A stretch of 64,000 nt of DNA from Streptomyces candidus. GTDB taxonomy: Bacteria; Actinomycetota; Actinomycetes; Streptomycetales; Streptomycetaceae. Each line of letters opens with the position of its first letter. Position 1 is the first letter of the stretch. The notes under the pieces were generated by a model that was given only the letters and a program-made list of their open reading frames with translations, searched no databases and had not been told where the DNA came from. A program made the position numbers and the translations under genes. The DNA lies in assembly GCF_014207445.1 (NCBI RefSeq), contig NZ_JACHEM010000014.1, positions 124,001 through 188,000 of the forward strand, written 5' to 3'. Of this stretch, positions 42,731 to 51,503 are shown piece after piece.

Positions 42731-45085
42731 TTACTCACCTTCTCCGGCCATGGGGTCGTTCTTGATGAGGTTGGCGACGTTGAAGACGCCGCCGCGCTCC
42801 TCGAACAGCGCTTCCGCCCACAGGACGGTCCGGGTGCCCTGGTGCTTGACCATCCCGGGCGAGACCCCGAGCCGGAACGTGCCCGGCACCGGCTTGCCGT
42901 CCTCCGTGCGCGGCAGGATGTCCAGCGGGGACGGGCCGGGCGAGGGGTAGACGATGGCGTCGGTGCCGATGGAGACCGGGTAGAGGCCGGCCGCGGCCGC
43001 CGTCTTCATCAGCTTCCGGTGCAGGCCCACGCGCTGGTTTGCCAGTACGGCGGCCCGGATGTCGGGACGCCACGTCTCCCGCTTCAGCGCCGGGTACTCC
43101 TCGTAGTACGGCACCTGGCCCCGGCTGCGCTGGCGCAACTTGCCGATGCCGCCCTTGGCCGTCGCCTTGATCGCGGTCTCCAGCAGCGCCATCGTCGGAT
43201 CGACCTGCTTGCGCCGCGCCATCGCGTCCAGGAACTCGCTTCCCCCGAGGCCGCTGGTGACGCCCATGTCGGCCATCGTCTCGACGTACGCGTCGCGCAG
43301 CCGCTTGTACCAGGAGTCCAGGTAGCGGCTGTTCTGGGTACGTACGTAAGCCTCGATCGGCGTGACGTCGAAGCCGAGCTCCACCGCGTAGGCGACGGTG
43401 GGCGTGGCGTACCAGGCCGGGCCCTCGGGCCGGTCGCCCTTCGGTGTGAACGGGCTCGGGAGCCGGTCGCCGTCGACGGTGCGGCCGTTGACGCGGACGC
43501 GGGAGAGGTCGACGTGGCCGAGGTCGACCAGCCAGGAGCCGGGCAGCGATGCGTCGAACGCCGGGTGGCCGGTGAGGTGGGTCGGTCCGTTCAGCCCGAC
43601 GGTGAGCCCGTTCGCGGCCGCGGCGAACGACATGTTGATGTCGACCGCGACCAGGAACTGGTTCGCGCACTCCTCGTCGGTCAGCGGCCGGCACCAGTCG
43701 TAGGGCTCCTCCATCAGCATCTCGGCCGGGGTGCGCAGATGATGCCGGGCGAACTTGCCCCTGAGGACCGGGTGTTCGTCGGGGACCTCGCACTCCACCA
43801 CGTCGTACCGGGCGATCAGCGCGTCGTCGTTGAAGGCCCGCTCGAACTCGCCGGTGGCCGGGTTCTTCTCCGCGCGGGTCGGCGGGCGCAGCGCGGTCAT
43901 CAGCTCCAGGCCCGTGGTCGCGGTGCTGCCGCGCGGCGTCGTCACCCGCTCCGCGTACAGGCCGAGATAGCGGGCGAGGTCTGCCGGGTGCATCGTCGGC
44001 AGCTGCGGGTCGTCCTTCTTGTCCCACTCCCGGGCGTCCAGGGCGTTCCAGGGCAGGACGCACAACTGCACGCAGCGGCGCCTGGAGCCCTCGGGGTCGC
44101 GGAAGACCCGGGCCCACGGCCCGAGGCCGCGCTGGGTGAGCTGGAGGCCGGCCCGTGCGATCTGCCTGACCACCTTGTGGCTGTCCGGCAGCCGGCTCGC
44201 GTGCCGTTCCTCGTCCGAGAGGGTGGCGGGCAGGCCGTAGCGCTCCAGCGCGGACGCGGTGAGGACGAGGATCGGGTCGGCGTCGCGGCCGTGCCGGTGC
44301 AGCCGGGTCTGCCCGAGCCGGGCCTCGGTCAGCGTCCAGTCGACCAGCGCCGGCAGCGACTTGGCGGGGACGTCCAGGACGAGGCCGCCGACGCAGTACG
44401 CCGACACCTGCCCGTCCTCGCAGTCGATGACGGCGAGCGGGCCGTTCTCGAAGCGCGGGTCGGCGGGGGCGGACGTCGTCGTGGTCCTCCTGGCCACCGA
44501 CTTCTTCGCCGCAGGACGACGCGACGACGCGCCCGCCGGCTGGGCGGTGCTGCGCACCGACGGGCGGGACAGCGGTACGGAGGCGGGCGCCGGGTCGGGT
44601 TCGGGGGGCGGTTCCGTGGCGGGTTCCGGGACCGATTCGCGGGCCGGTTCCGGGACCGCGCGAGCGAACGCCTCCGGCGCCACCGGGGCCGGGGCGGCCG
44701 GGGGCGCTGCGACAGCGGGGACGACGGTGGGCCCCTCGGGGGGCGGAACGACGGCGGGCGCGTCAGTGGCCGGGACGACCGCAGGCGCCTCAGCCGCCGG
44801 GACGACGGCGGGCGCGTCGGTGGGCGGGGCGGGGAAGCGGGCCGCGAGGCCTTCCAGCAGCCGTGCGTACGCGGCACGCTTGGGCGGCCGCGGCTCGCTC
44901 CGGCCCGCTTCCCAGTTCCCCACGGACTCGCGCCGGGCGGTGAGCGCTCTGGCGATCTGTTCCTGGCTCAGCCCGGCGGCCTCCCGCAGACGCTTGCGTT
45001 CCGCGGGCGGCGGCAGGGGATCCTGGGCGACCTGTTCCAGCAGCGCGTCGACCGCACTGAACAGGGCCCCTTCATCGTCGGACAT
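42731..45085 (-). CDS. tap: Tap, telomere-associated protein
   Basis: A 784-residue protein of the Tap family, which binds the 3' single-stranded telomere overhang and recruits Tpg. It begins with an XRE-like helix-turn-helix (GLSQEQIARALTARRESVGN near residues 38-57). An Ala/Pro/Val-rich linker with repeated APAVVPA units covers about 85-190. A basic patch (RRPAAKKSVARR) and a long conserved core follow, with VAVDINMSFAAAANGL resembling the acidic motif of polymerase/exonuclease-like folds. The ATG at 45085 is used because GGAGG lies eight bases upstream; an ATG at 45100 overlaps that site. Together with tpg it indicates a linear replicon. Confidence 0.9.
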   Translation of the reverse strand: MSDDEGALFSAVDALLEQVAQDPLPPPAERKRLREAAGLSQEQIARALTARRESVGNWEAGRSEPRPPKRAAYARLLEGLAARFPAPPTDAPAVVPAAEAPAVVPATDAPAVVPPPEGPTVVPAVAAPPAAPAPVAPEAFARAVPEPARESVPEPATEPPPEPDPAPASVPLSRPSVRSTAQPAGASSRRPAAKKSVARRTTTTSAPADPRFENGPLAVIDCEDGQVSAYCVGGLVLDVPAKSLPALVDWTLTEARLGQTRLHRHGRDADPILVLTASALERYGLPATLSDEERHASRLPDSHKVVRQIARAGLQLTQRGLGPWARVFRDPEGSRRRCVQLCVLPWNALDAREWDKKDDPQLPTMHPADLARYLGLYAERVTTPRGSTATTGLELMTALRPPTRAEKNPATGEFERAFNDDALIARYDVVECEVPDEHPVLRGKFARHHLRTPAEMLMEEPYDWCRPLTDEECANQFLVAVDINMSFAAAANGLTVGLNGPTHLTGHPAFDASLPGSWLVDLGHVDLSRVRVNGRTVDGDRLPSPFTPKGDRPEGPAWYATPTVAYAVELGFDVTPIEAYVRTQNSRYLDSWYKRLRDAYVETMADMGVTSGLGGSEFLDAMARRKQVDPTMALLETAIKATAKGGIGKLRQRSRGQVPYYEEYPALKRETWRPDIRAAVLANQRVGLHRKLMKTAAAAGLYPVSIGTDAIVYPSPGPSPLDILPRTEDGKPVPGTFRLGVSPGMVKHQGTRTVLWAEALFEERGGVFNVANLIKNDPMAGEGE

Positions 45086-45117
45086 ACGGTTGGCCTCCAT
45101 CAGGCCGCACCCTACCT

Positions 45118-45145
45118 CAAACACACATGTATCGCACGTGGTTTG
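45118..45145. promoter_or_regulatory. Imperfect inverted repeat upstream of tap
   Basis: A 28-base segment bounded by CAAAC and GTTTG, with inner CACATG/CACGTG arms, lies 33 bases upstream of the tap start in the promoter zone. It could be an operator, perhaps for Tap's own HTH. Inferred from symmetry and position only. Confidence 0.3.
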
Positions 45146-45439
45146 CGCCCCGATTGCGCAGAGGTGTCGTCGGGGTGCCCGTGCAGTGTGCCAGTCCGGC
45201 CGGACCGGGGCACGTATGACGAGGAGTGGGCGGCGGCGCATTCGCGCGACAGTGGGCGGGCCCGTCGTCGCCGTACTTGCCGGGGCACTCGTGGGTTCAT
45301 TGTGGAGGAGTCATGGACTTGCTCACCGTCCACGACGAGGCGGTGGCCGCTCTCACCACTCCTCTGAACGAGGACGACCGGGAACGCCCGCACGGACCGG
45401 CTCTTCGAAGCAGTCGCTCCGACTCACGGCCGGGAAGCA

Positions 45440-46038
45440 ACGGGTCGGCGAGCGGCGGCGATGCCGCAGGTCCGTTGCCCGAGGAGGCGGTGCGGCTGCT
45501 CGCGGCGGGCCTGGCCCGGGCGCCGGCCGACGCGTTGCGGGACCGTCCCGTAGAGCCCGACAGATGCGCGAAGGCTCCGGTGTGCTCCGAGGTGGCCGGT
45601 CAACTGCCTCTGCCCGCAAGGACCAAGGAACTCGACTACTCCGCGAAGGCTACAAGGGCGCCTCGACCAGCTGTGCGTGGGGAGAGATACTCGGCGACCC
45701 CGAGAAGGTCAGGATCACGGGCCTGACCGACAAGGTGCACGCGTTCGTCGGCTGGGAACTGAAGCGCGACGACCACGAGACCGACCAGCAGCGCAAGGAC
45801 TCCCCAGGAGGACGCCGCCAAGGAAACACCGGAGACGGACCTCGGCTTCGGAGACGAGGCGTACTGGAGCGCCCCTTACGGGTCCTACCCCGATCCCGAA
45901 GAACACTGCAGCCTGTACGTGCGCGACGGCAATCTCGTGGTCCGCGCGGCCCTGGGCGGCGAGGAACACCCCGCGTCGACCTGCGAGTCGGAGGCCAAGG
46001 GGATCGCCCGCGCCGCGATCGCGGCCATGCCAGAGTGA
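45440..46038 (+). pseudogene. Frameshifted lipoprotein-like gene
   Basis: Three frame segments make one protein-like sequence. Segment one has PDRCAKAPVCSEVAGQLPLP. Segment two (from about 45650) has GYKGASTSCAWGEILGDPEK and GLTDKVHAFVGWELKRDD. Segment three (from about 45803, after a CCCC run) has EDAAKETPETDLGFGDEAYW, EEHCSLYVRDGNLVVRA and ends AAIAAMPE. The Cys-Xaa-Trp block and the C-terminal helix recall DUF3558-like Streptomyces lipoproteins. No signal peptide is found upstream. Two opposite frameshifts inactivate it unless they are sequence errors. Confidence 0.55.
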
Positions 46039-46117
46039 GGTGACCGGCCGTACCCGGGCGCCGACCGGAAATCCAGGGGGCGGCCGGGACGGCGTAGTCC
46101 GGTCGTCGGACGGGTGC

Positions 46118-46564
46118 CTACCTGACGAAGATGCAGAAGGGGTGACCTGCCGGGTCCGCGTACACGCGGAACGGCTCGTCCGGGCCGTCCTTGCGGTCCT
46201 GCCACAGCGAGCCGCCGAGGGCCAGAACGCGGTCGTGCTGCTTGCGCAGGTCCGCGATCGACGCCACGCTCAGGTCCAGATGAAGTTGTTGCGGCACCTC
46301 GTCGTCCGGCCACGTCGGCCGGGTGAGCCTGGCGACCTGCTGGAAGGCGAGCTGTGGAGTTCCGTCCGGGGTTCGCAGGACGAGCCAGTCGTTGCCGCGC
46401 TCGTCGGGCTGCCCTTCTTCCGGCGGCTCGTCCCCGGGAGCGTAGGTCAGGCCCAGCAACTCGCGGTAGAACTCGGCCAGCGTCCTGGCATCGGTGCAGT
46501 CGAGCACCACTTGGCACAGTTGGGGCACGTCACCCTGGCCCGTTACGCCCTTTTGGTCCGTCAC
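46118..46564 (-). CDS. VOC-fold (glyoxalase/bleomycin-resistance superfamily) protein
   Basis: A 148-residue single-chain VOC protein. Two beta-alpha-beta-beta-beta modules are visible: QVVLDCTDARTLAEFYRELL...DWLVLRTPDG and LHLDLSVASIADLRKQHDRV...FRVYADPAGHPFCIFV. The C-terminal DPAGHPFCI motif is typical of the actinobacterial glyoxalase-like group. Metal ligands of true glyoxalase I are only partly present (HLDL), so enzyme function is uncertain. GGAGG lies eight bases before the GTG at 46564; the farther GTG at 46573 overlaps it. Confidence 0.82.
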   Translation of the reverse strand: MTDQKGVTGQGDVPQLCQVVLDCTDARTLAEFYRELLGLTYAPGDEPPEEGQPDERGNDWLVLRTPDGTPQLAFQQVARLTRPTWPDDEVPQQLHLDLSVASIADLRKQHDRVLALGGSLWQDRKDGPDEPFRVYADPAGHPFCIFVR

Positions 46565-46926
46565 GTCGAGCACCTCCGGTGGTCATTTTGCACGGTCGCG
46601 ACCGCGGAAGATGAACGACACGTACTCCCGCACTGTTCACCTTCGATATCTCCGGTTCAGCTGTCGGCCCCTTTAGGGGTTCGACACTAAGTAGAGGCAG
46701 AGTACCCCTCCCTTTGTGTAACAAACGCGCATCTTTTTCCTTGCGAGCGGCGGGGTGGTGGTGTTACGTTCGACTTCGAAAGTATTGCCGAAACGACGAC
46801 CAGCATCCTTTCTCTTCGCCGCTTCTGCGCAGGCGTGGAAACCGGTGCCGTTTGGCGCAATACACGCACCAACGCATGAATGCACCACGGTAGCACTCGG
46901 ACATATCTTGGCGTAGCGGGGGCAGT
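46565..46926 (+). promoter_or_regulatory. AT-rich promoter region of the LysR gene
   Basis: About 360 bases between divergent VOC and LysR genes, clearly AT-richer than the surroundings from about 46660 on. TTCGAAAGTATTGCCGAA at 46775-46792 has TTC...GAA ends and could be a LysR-type site for autoregulation. No gene seen. Confidence 0.4.
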
Positions 46927-47820
46927 GTGGACACTCGACAGCTTCAGGCTTTTCTCAGTGCGGTCGATGTCGGGAGTTTCACGAGAGCGGCGACCAGGCT
47001 CAACGTCACTCAGCCGACCATCACGAATCGCATCAAGGCCCTTGAGCAGTCGTTGGGTTCCATTTTGCTGGAACGACTGCCGGGCGGCGTCCGGCCGACC
47101 AGCAACGGCCTGGCGGTTATACCCCACGCCCGCGAGATCGTCCGGCTCACGGAAGAGGTGCAGCGGACGATCGCCGCACCCGGTGAAACACGTGGCCGGG
47201 TGAGCGTGGGTTCGCCGGAGAGCCTGACCAGTCATCGACTGTTACCTCTCATCGAATATCTCTACATCCGCTATCCGCTCATCGATTTTTCGGTCCATTT
47301 ATCGTCTCCGCAGGATGCTGTTGCTCAGCTTCGTAGCGGTCAGCTGGACTGCGTTTTCCTGATCGGCGCGCAGCAGTCGCACGAGGATCTGGAATTCAAC
47401 GTCCTCCGTCCGGAACCGCTTGCGCTGGTGGCCGCGCCAGGCCGGACCGAGGGCGACGGCGACCGGGGCACACCGACTGCGGATTCCTTTTCGACCATGC
47501 TGGTGTGTTCCGACGTCGATGCCGCATTCTGTGACGGCATTCCCCTGCTCAGCGATGTCGCCACCGGAACTCCGAAACGCCGGACATTGAAACTCAATAC
47601 GATCGACGCGGTGAAACGGATCGCCGCTAACGGAATAGGCGTTGCCCTGCTGCCGGAAATAGCCGTCGCCCAGGAGATCGCACAGGGGGTGCTGCGGAAG
47701 CTGAACTGGCAGCCCGCGGTGCAGACCTTCACCCAGACGGTATGGCGACGCAGCAGAATTCCCCGGCCGGCTCTGGACACCGTTCTCGCGGCTGCGGAGC
47801 AGGTCGTCCGCGAAGAATAG
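46927..47820 (+). CDS. LysR-family regulator with two TTA codons
   Basis: A 297-residue LysR transcription factor. The N-terminal winged HTH (GSFTRAATRLNVTQPTITN, near residues 16-34) is followed by a helical linker and the ligand-binding domain from about residue 90 (GRVSVGSPESLTSHRLLPLI). Codon usage is markedly AT-richer than its neighbours, with ATA, AAA and TTT codons. Two in-frame TTA codons are at 47242-47244 and 47299-47301. In Streptomyces this makes translation depend on the bldA tRNA, tying it to development. It stands at the left edge of the carrier-protein cluster, convergent with the adenylation gene, and is the only candidate pathway regulator seen. Confidence 0.87.
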   Translation: MDTRQLQAFLSAVDVGSFTRAATRLNVTQPTITNRIKALEQSLGSILLERLPGGVRPTSNGLAVIPHAREIVRLTEEVQRTIAAPGETRGRVSVGSPESLTSHRLLPLIEYLYIRYPLIDFSVHLSSPQDAVAQLRSGQLDCVFLIGAQQSHEDLEFNVLRPEPLALVAAPGRTEGDGDRGTPTADSFSTMLVCSDVDAAFCDGIPLLSDVATGTPKRRTLKLNTIDAVKRIAANGIGVALLPEIAVAQEIAQGVLRKLNWQPAVQTFTQTVWRRSRIPRPALDTVLAAAEQVVREE

Positions 47821-47929
47821 ACGGCCGTCCCCGATTCCCTCTCCGTTTCCCCGTACGGACGAACTCCTCCGCGGTGCCGCGCGCATCGGATCACGCCGCA
47901 CCGCGGGAAGGACAACAAAGCTTGTCCGA

Positions 47930-49513
47930 CTAGGCGCTCGCGAGTGAGGCGACAAGTTTACGGTGATCGGTTTTGCCGTGCTGATTGACCGGCAGTGCGT
48001 CCGTCACCCGCATGAGGCTCGGCGCCATGTAAGCGGGCATCGAGCGCAGACAGAACGCCACGACGTCGCTCTCGTCGGCGGGCCGTGCCTCCTCGTCGAA
48101 GACCACGAAGGCCGCCAACTCGGGTTCTTGTCCCGGGGATTCCACCACGAGGGCGGCGGCCTCGGTCACTCCCGGGAATTCCAGGAGACGGCGCTGCACC
48201 TCATTCAGTTCCACCCGGTTGCCACGGATCTGCACCTGGGAGTCGTTGCGTCCGCAGAAGTACAGCTCGCCGTCGTCTCCGCGACAGGCGAGGTCGCCGG
48301 TCCGGAAGACCCGTTGCCCCGACCGGGGTTCGACCGGATCGGGGACGAGGGCTGCGGCGCTCGCCCCGGGGTCCGCCCAGTAGCCGGAGAACAGCGCGGG
48401 ACTGCGCAGGTACATCTCGCCGACCGTCCCCGCCTCCTCGATGACCGTGCCGTCCTCCCCTACGAGCAGCAGTTCCGCCCCGGTGTGCCCCTGGCCGATC
48501 GGCAGGCGCCGGGTCTCCTCCGGGAGCGGGCGGGGTACGTCGGCGAAACTGGCCGCCATGGACTCCGTGGCGCCGTAGCAGTTGACGAGGCGCATCCGGG
48601 GACGCAGCCGCTGCAGGTGGCGCAGTTCCGACGTGGGGAACTCCTCGCCGCAGAACAGGACACCGCGCAGGTCGGGAAGTTCGGCCAGCTGCTCGGGGAC
48701 GTGTCGCAGCACCTGGCGCCAGATCGACGGAACGCCGTTGACCTGGGTGGCCCCGGTGGCCCGCAGGACCTTGAGGAACCGGGTCGGCCAGCGCAGCAGG
48801 GGCCGGGGTACCGGCACCAGGGCGGCACCGCTGCCCAACGCGAGGCCCAGGTCCAGCAGGGAGAAGTCGAACTGAAGGGGCGAGGTGGACGCCACACGGT
48901 CGTCCGCGCCGACGATCCTCTCGGCCAGCATCCCCCGGTAGAAGGACACGACCGCCCGGTGGCTCATCACAACGCCCTTGGGCCGACCGGTGGTTCCCGA
49001 GGTGAAGATGATGTACGCCGTGTCGGTGGGCGCGAGGGCCCGGCGGCGGCGCGCGCCGGGCACCGGCGGGTGCGGCACCCTGATGCCCTCCGGGCCGAAC
49101 GAGCCCTGCCCGACGGGGGTCGCACCCGGCGCGGCCGTGGCGTCGCAGGAAGCGGCGGTGAGACACAGGGCGGGTTCGGCGAGTTCCGCGATCGTCGCGC
49201 GCCGTTCGGGCGGCGCCTCCGGGCTGACCGGTACGAACGGCAGCCCCCGTGCGGCGCAGGCCAGCAGAAGCGCGACGGCCTGCGCCGACATGTCCGACAC
49301 GATCATCACCCGGTCGCCGATGTCGAGGCCGTACCGGTCCAGCTCGGCGGCGTAACGGGCGGCGCTGTCCTGCAATTCGCGGAACGTCGTGGTGCGTACG
49401 GTGCCTTCGGCGTACTCCACCACCGCGGGCCGCTCGGGGGTGAGGGCCCCCGCCGCGAGAAGGAACTCGTCGAAGCGTTGATCGGGCACGTGCGTGAGGT
49501 GTCCGGGGGACAT
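47930..49513 (-). CDS. Stand-alone amino-acid adenylation enzyme (A1)
   Basis: A 527-residue ANL-superfamily ligase that activates an amino or aryl acid as its adenylate and loads it on a carrier protein. Core motifs: FTSGTTGRPKGVVMSH (A3), NCYGATES (A5), GEMYLRSPALFSGYW, FRTGDL (A7), QVQIRGNRVELNEVQ (A8) and NQHGKTDHRKL with the catalytic Lys (A10). No condensation or carrier domain is fused. ATG 49513 has GGAGG upstream. It is the last gene of the minus-strand operon, 13 bases after the flavin-reductase-like gene. The substrate cannot be read reliably; an amino acid delivered to one of the free ACPs is inferred. Confidence 0.88.
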   Translation of the reverse strand: MSPGHLTHVPDQRFDEFLLAAGALTPERPAVVEYAEGTVRTTTFRELQDSAARYAAELDRYGLDIGDRVMIVSDMSAQAVALLLACAARGLPFVPVSPEAPPERRATIAELAEPALCLTAASCDATAAPGATPVGQGSFGPEGIRVPHPPVPGARRRRALAPTDTAYIIFTSGTTGRPKGVVMSHRAVVSFYRGMLAERIVGADDRVASTSPLQFDFSLLDLGLALGSGAALVPVPRPLLRWPTRFLKVLRATGATQVNGVPSIWRQVLRHVPEQLAELPDLRGVLFCGEEFPTSELRHLQRLRPRMRLVNCYGATESMAASFADVPRPLPEETRRLPIGQGHTGAELLLVGEDGTVIEEAGTVGEMYLRSPALFSGYWADPGASAAALVPDPVEPRSGQRVFRTGDLACRGDDGELYFCGRNDSQVQIRGNRVELNEVQRRLLEFPGVTEAAALVVESPGQEPELAAFVVFDEEARPADESDVVAFCLRSMPAYMAPSLMRVTDALPVNQHGKTDHRKLVASLASA

Positions 49514-49526
49514 CAAGGCCTCCAGG

Positions 49527-50051
49527 TCAGCGGATGTCGTCGGGTGTCGTCGGCCGGGGAAGGGCCGGCACCGTGGTGTGGGGCTCGCCGGTCACCAGCA
49601 CCAGGGGTGCCGCGGCGGCGGCGCGCAGGTCACGGACGGAGCCCACGAGCAGGATGTGGTCGAGGGCGCGAAGGGACTGTTGCAGGTCGCAGACCAGCGA
49701 CACGGCCGCACCGCTGAGGAGAGGGGCCCCGTGGGCGACGGTGTACTCCAGCCCCCGGAAGCGTTCGCGTGCGCTGCCGGTGGCGAACCGGCGTACCAGG
49801 GAGCCTTGCTCGTGCGAGAGCACGTTGATGACGAATCGTCCCGCGGCCTGGATGTCGTCCAGGGTGCGGCTTCCGTACTGGAAGGCCACGAGCACGCTCG
49901 GCGGGGCGACCGACAGCGACATGAGGGAGGTCGTGGTGCATCCCACCGGTCCTGCGGGCCCCAGTGCGGTGGTGACGGCCGCACACTTGGCCAGCCTGGT
50001 CATGGCCGCGCGGAACTCGCGTTCGTCGACGGCTTCCTCAAGGCTGATCAT
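49527..50051 (-). CDS. Flavin-reductase-like FMN-binding protein
   Basis: A 174-residue protein of the flavin reductase (HpaC/ActVB-like split-barrel) family. Signatures: FRAAMTRLAKCAAVTTA, GCTTTSLMSLSVAPPSVLVAF (written here in part), GRFVINVLSHEQ and DHILLVGSVRDL. Such enzymes supply reduced FMN/FAD to a partner monooxygenase or dehydrogenase. No flavin monooxygenase is visible in the window; the two acyl-CoA-dehydrogenase-like proteins are the only nearby flavoenzymes. Start overlaps the upstream BtrH-like gene by 14 bases. Confidence 0.83.
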   Translation of the reverse strand: MISLEEAVDEREFRAAMTRLAKCAAVTTALGPAGPVGCTTTSLMSLSVAPPSVLVAFQYGSRTLDDIQAAGRFVINVLSHEQGSLVRRFATGSARERFRGLEYTVAHGAPLLSGAAVSLVCDLQQSLRALDHILLVGSVRDLRAAAAAPLVLVTGEPHTTVPALPRPTTPDDIR

Positions 50052-50901
50052 GGCGTTCCACCGTCCTGGTCGTGAGCTCGATGAGCGTGTCGAAGGCCTC
50101 GGCGACGACTCCGCCGCGGTGGCGGCCGCGCCGGGCGGATTCGGAGGCGAAGCGCAGGGCTTTCGGCAGTTGGGCCCACGCGGCCGCCGCCTCGGGGTCG
50201 CCGTGCCGGGTCAGCGCGTGCTCGTGGTGGCGCGCCGCGGCCCACAGGTCGTCGGCGTGCTGGTGGAGTGCCTGCTCGTCCCTGACAAACCGGTCGCGGA
50301 GTGCTTCCAGTACCTCTGGCAGCTCCCGTAGCCACTCCCCCGACCAGTCGGTCTCCGCGCCTCCGGCGGGACGCAGCCAGCGGTACCGGTCGGGGTCGCC
50401 CACGTGGGTGGGGACGCCCAGTGCGTACACGTCCCGGTGGTGCAGGTGGGGGGCCTGGCGGCCGAGGGGGGTCATCGCTCTGCACAACTCGGCGTCGCCC
50501 AGCGTGCCTTCGAAGGGGCGCTGCTCGCCGCCGGGCATGAGCGCCGTGAACCCGTCGGTGACGTCCCACGCGTCGTCGCGGCGTCCGCGCAGCAGGAACC
50601 AGTGGGCCACCGGCCGCTCATCGTGGTGCGGGGACCAGGGGAGGTGGAAGGCGTTGCCGACCACGATCACCGAGGCGTACCGGGCGAGCTGCTCCCCGAG
50701 TGCCCGGCTTGCCGTCGTCCAGTCCTCCGCGTCGGCATAGGCGAGGCCCGGGTCGATGCGGTCGTGATGGGAGAAGGCCAGCGTTCCGTCCGGGGCGTCG
50801 GTGCGTACCCACAGATGCACGGCGTCCGCCAGGCGGTCTGCGGCTCCGGGGCCGAGGTGGTCCACGAGGGCGGTGCTGTAGCACGACAGCGGAGTTGTCA
50901 T
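50038..50901 (-). CDS. BtrH-like acyltransferase/cysteine-peptidase-fold protein (copy 2)
   Basis: A 287-residue protein resembling the butirosin BtrH N-terminal family, a papain/C39-like fold that moves an aminoacyl group from an ACP to an amine. A candidate triad is visible: Cys7 (LSCYSTALVDHLG), His in ERPVAHWFLL, Asp in WDVTDGF. The C-terminal half is helical and charged. It overlaps the PPTase stop by four bases. The weakly similar protein encoded at 52869-53735 has the same plan. The acyltransferase role is inferred from BtrH; the substrate would be a carrier-bound amino acid. Confidence 0.62.
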   Translation of the reverse strand: MTTPLSCYSTALVDHLGPGAADRLADAVHLWVRTDAPDGTLAFSHHDRIDPGLAYADAEDWTTASRALGEQLARYASVIVVGNAFHLPWSPHHDERPVAHWFLLRGRRDDAWDVTDGFTALMPGGEQRPFEGTLGDAELCRAMTPLGRQAPHLHHRDVYALGVPTHVGDPDRYRWLRPAGGAETDWSGEWLRELPEVLEALRDRFVRDEQALHQHADDLWAAARHHEHALTRHGDPEAAAAWAQLPKALRFASESARRGRHRGGVVAEAFDTLIELTTRTVERHDQP

Positions 50902-51503
50902 CGGCTCTCCTCGTCCCAGGCGCAGGCCATGGGGGCGTCCGCCAGGCCACGCACCTTGCGCCACTGCAGTCCCTGCCAGCTGCCCCGGTCGGCGTGCGGG
51001 GGCACGTCGATGGTCCACGGGAGGCCGCCGATCCCGGAACCGTCCGCCTTGACACAGGCTTCCTGCACGGTCCAGATCTCGGCGAAGACGGTGTCGCGCC
51101 GTCGCGGGGAGAGTCCGGCCAGGGCCTCCAGGTGGCCGCGGGCGCACCTCCGCAGCAGCCGAGCGCCGACCCGGTCGGGTGGTAGTTGGATGTCCACGCC
51201 CACGCGCCGGTCCGCTCCCACGCAGACCGCCAGGTGCTCGTCGTCGTGGGAGATGCTGATGCCGAGACGGGGCCGGCCGTGGAGGAACGGTTTGCCGTTC
51301 GGTCCCGCGACGACCGGCGCGCCCGCGGCTTGCGGCAGCACCTGCGAGAGCAGTGCCCGCAGCAGCGCACGGCCCCCCAGAAGCTGCTGGGCGCGCCACG
51401 GGGCCGCGCCGCGTACCGCGATCCGGTCCGCCGCCGTCACCTCCTCGGTACGGGGCGTCCCGCTCGCCGCCCACACGGCGGGGCCGATCTCACGCACTCT
51501 CAT
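50898..51503 (-). CDS. Sfp-type 4'-phosphopantetheinyl transferase
   Basis: A 201-residue PPTase that converts apo carrier proteins to the holo form using CoA. Family motifs are present: GISISHDDEHLAVCV, GVDIQL (metal-binding Asp) and WTVQEACVKADG (the WxxxEA..K motif). The size, near 200 residues, suggests a compact Sfp-like form. It sits inside the operon between an acyl-CoA dehydrogenase and a BtrH-like gene with 4-base overlaps on both sides, so it is dedicated to the cluster's free ACPs. Confidence 0.88.
   Translation of the reverse strand: MRVREIGPAVWAASGTPRTEEVTAADRIAVRGAAPWRAQQLLGGRALLRALLSQVLPQAAGAPVVAGPNGKPFLHGRPRLGISISHDDEHLAVCVGADRRVGVDIQLPPDRVGARLLRRCARGHLEALAGLSPRRRDTVFAEIWTVQEACVKADGSGIGGLPWTIDVPPHADRGSWQGLQWRKVRGLADAPMACAWDEESR

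Noticed and set aside
47963..49717. Plus-strand 584-codon frame opposite adenylation enzyme A1
   Set aside because: It has no recognisable motif; the minus strand has all the adenylation core motifs.
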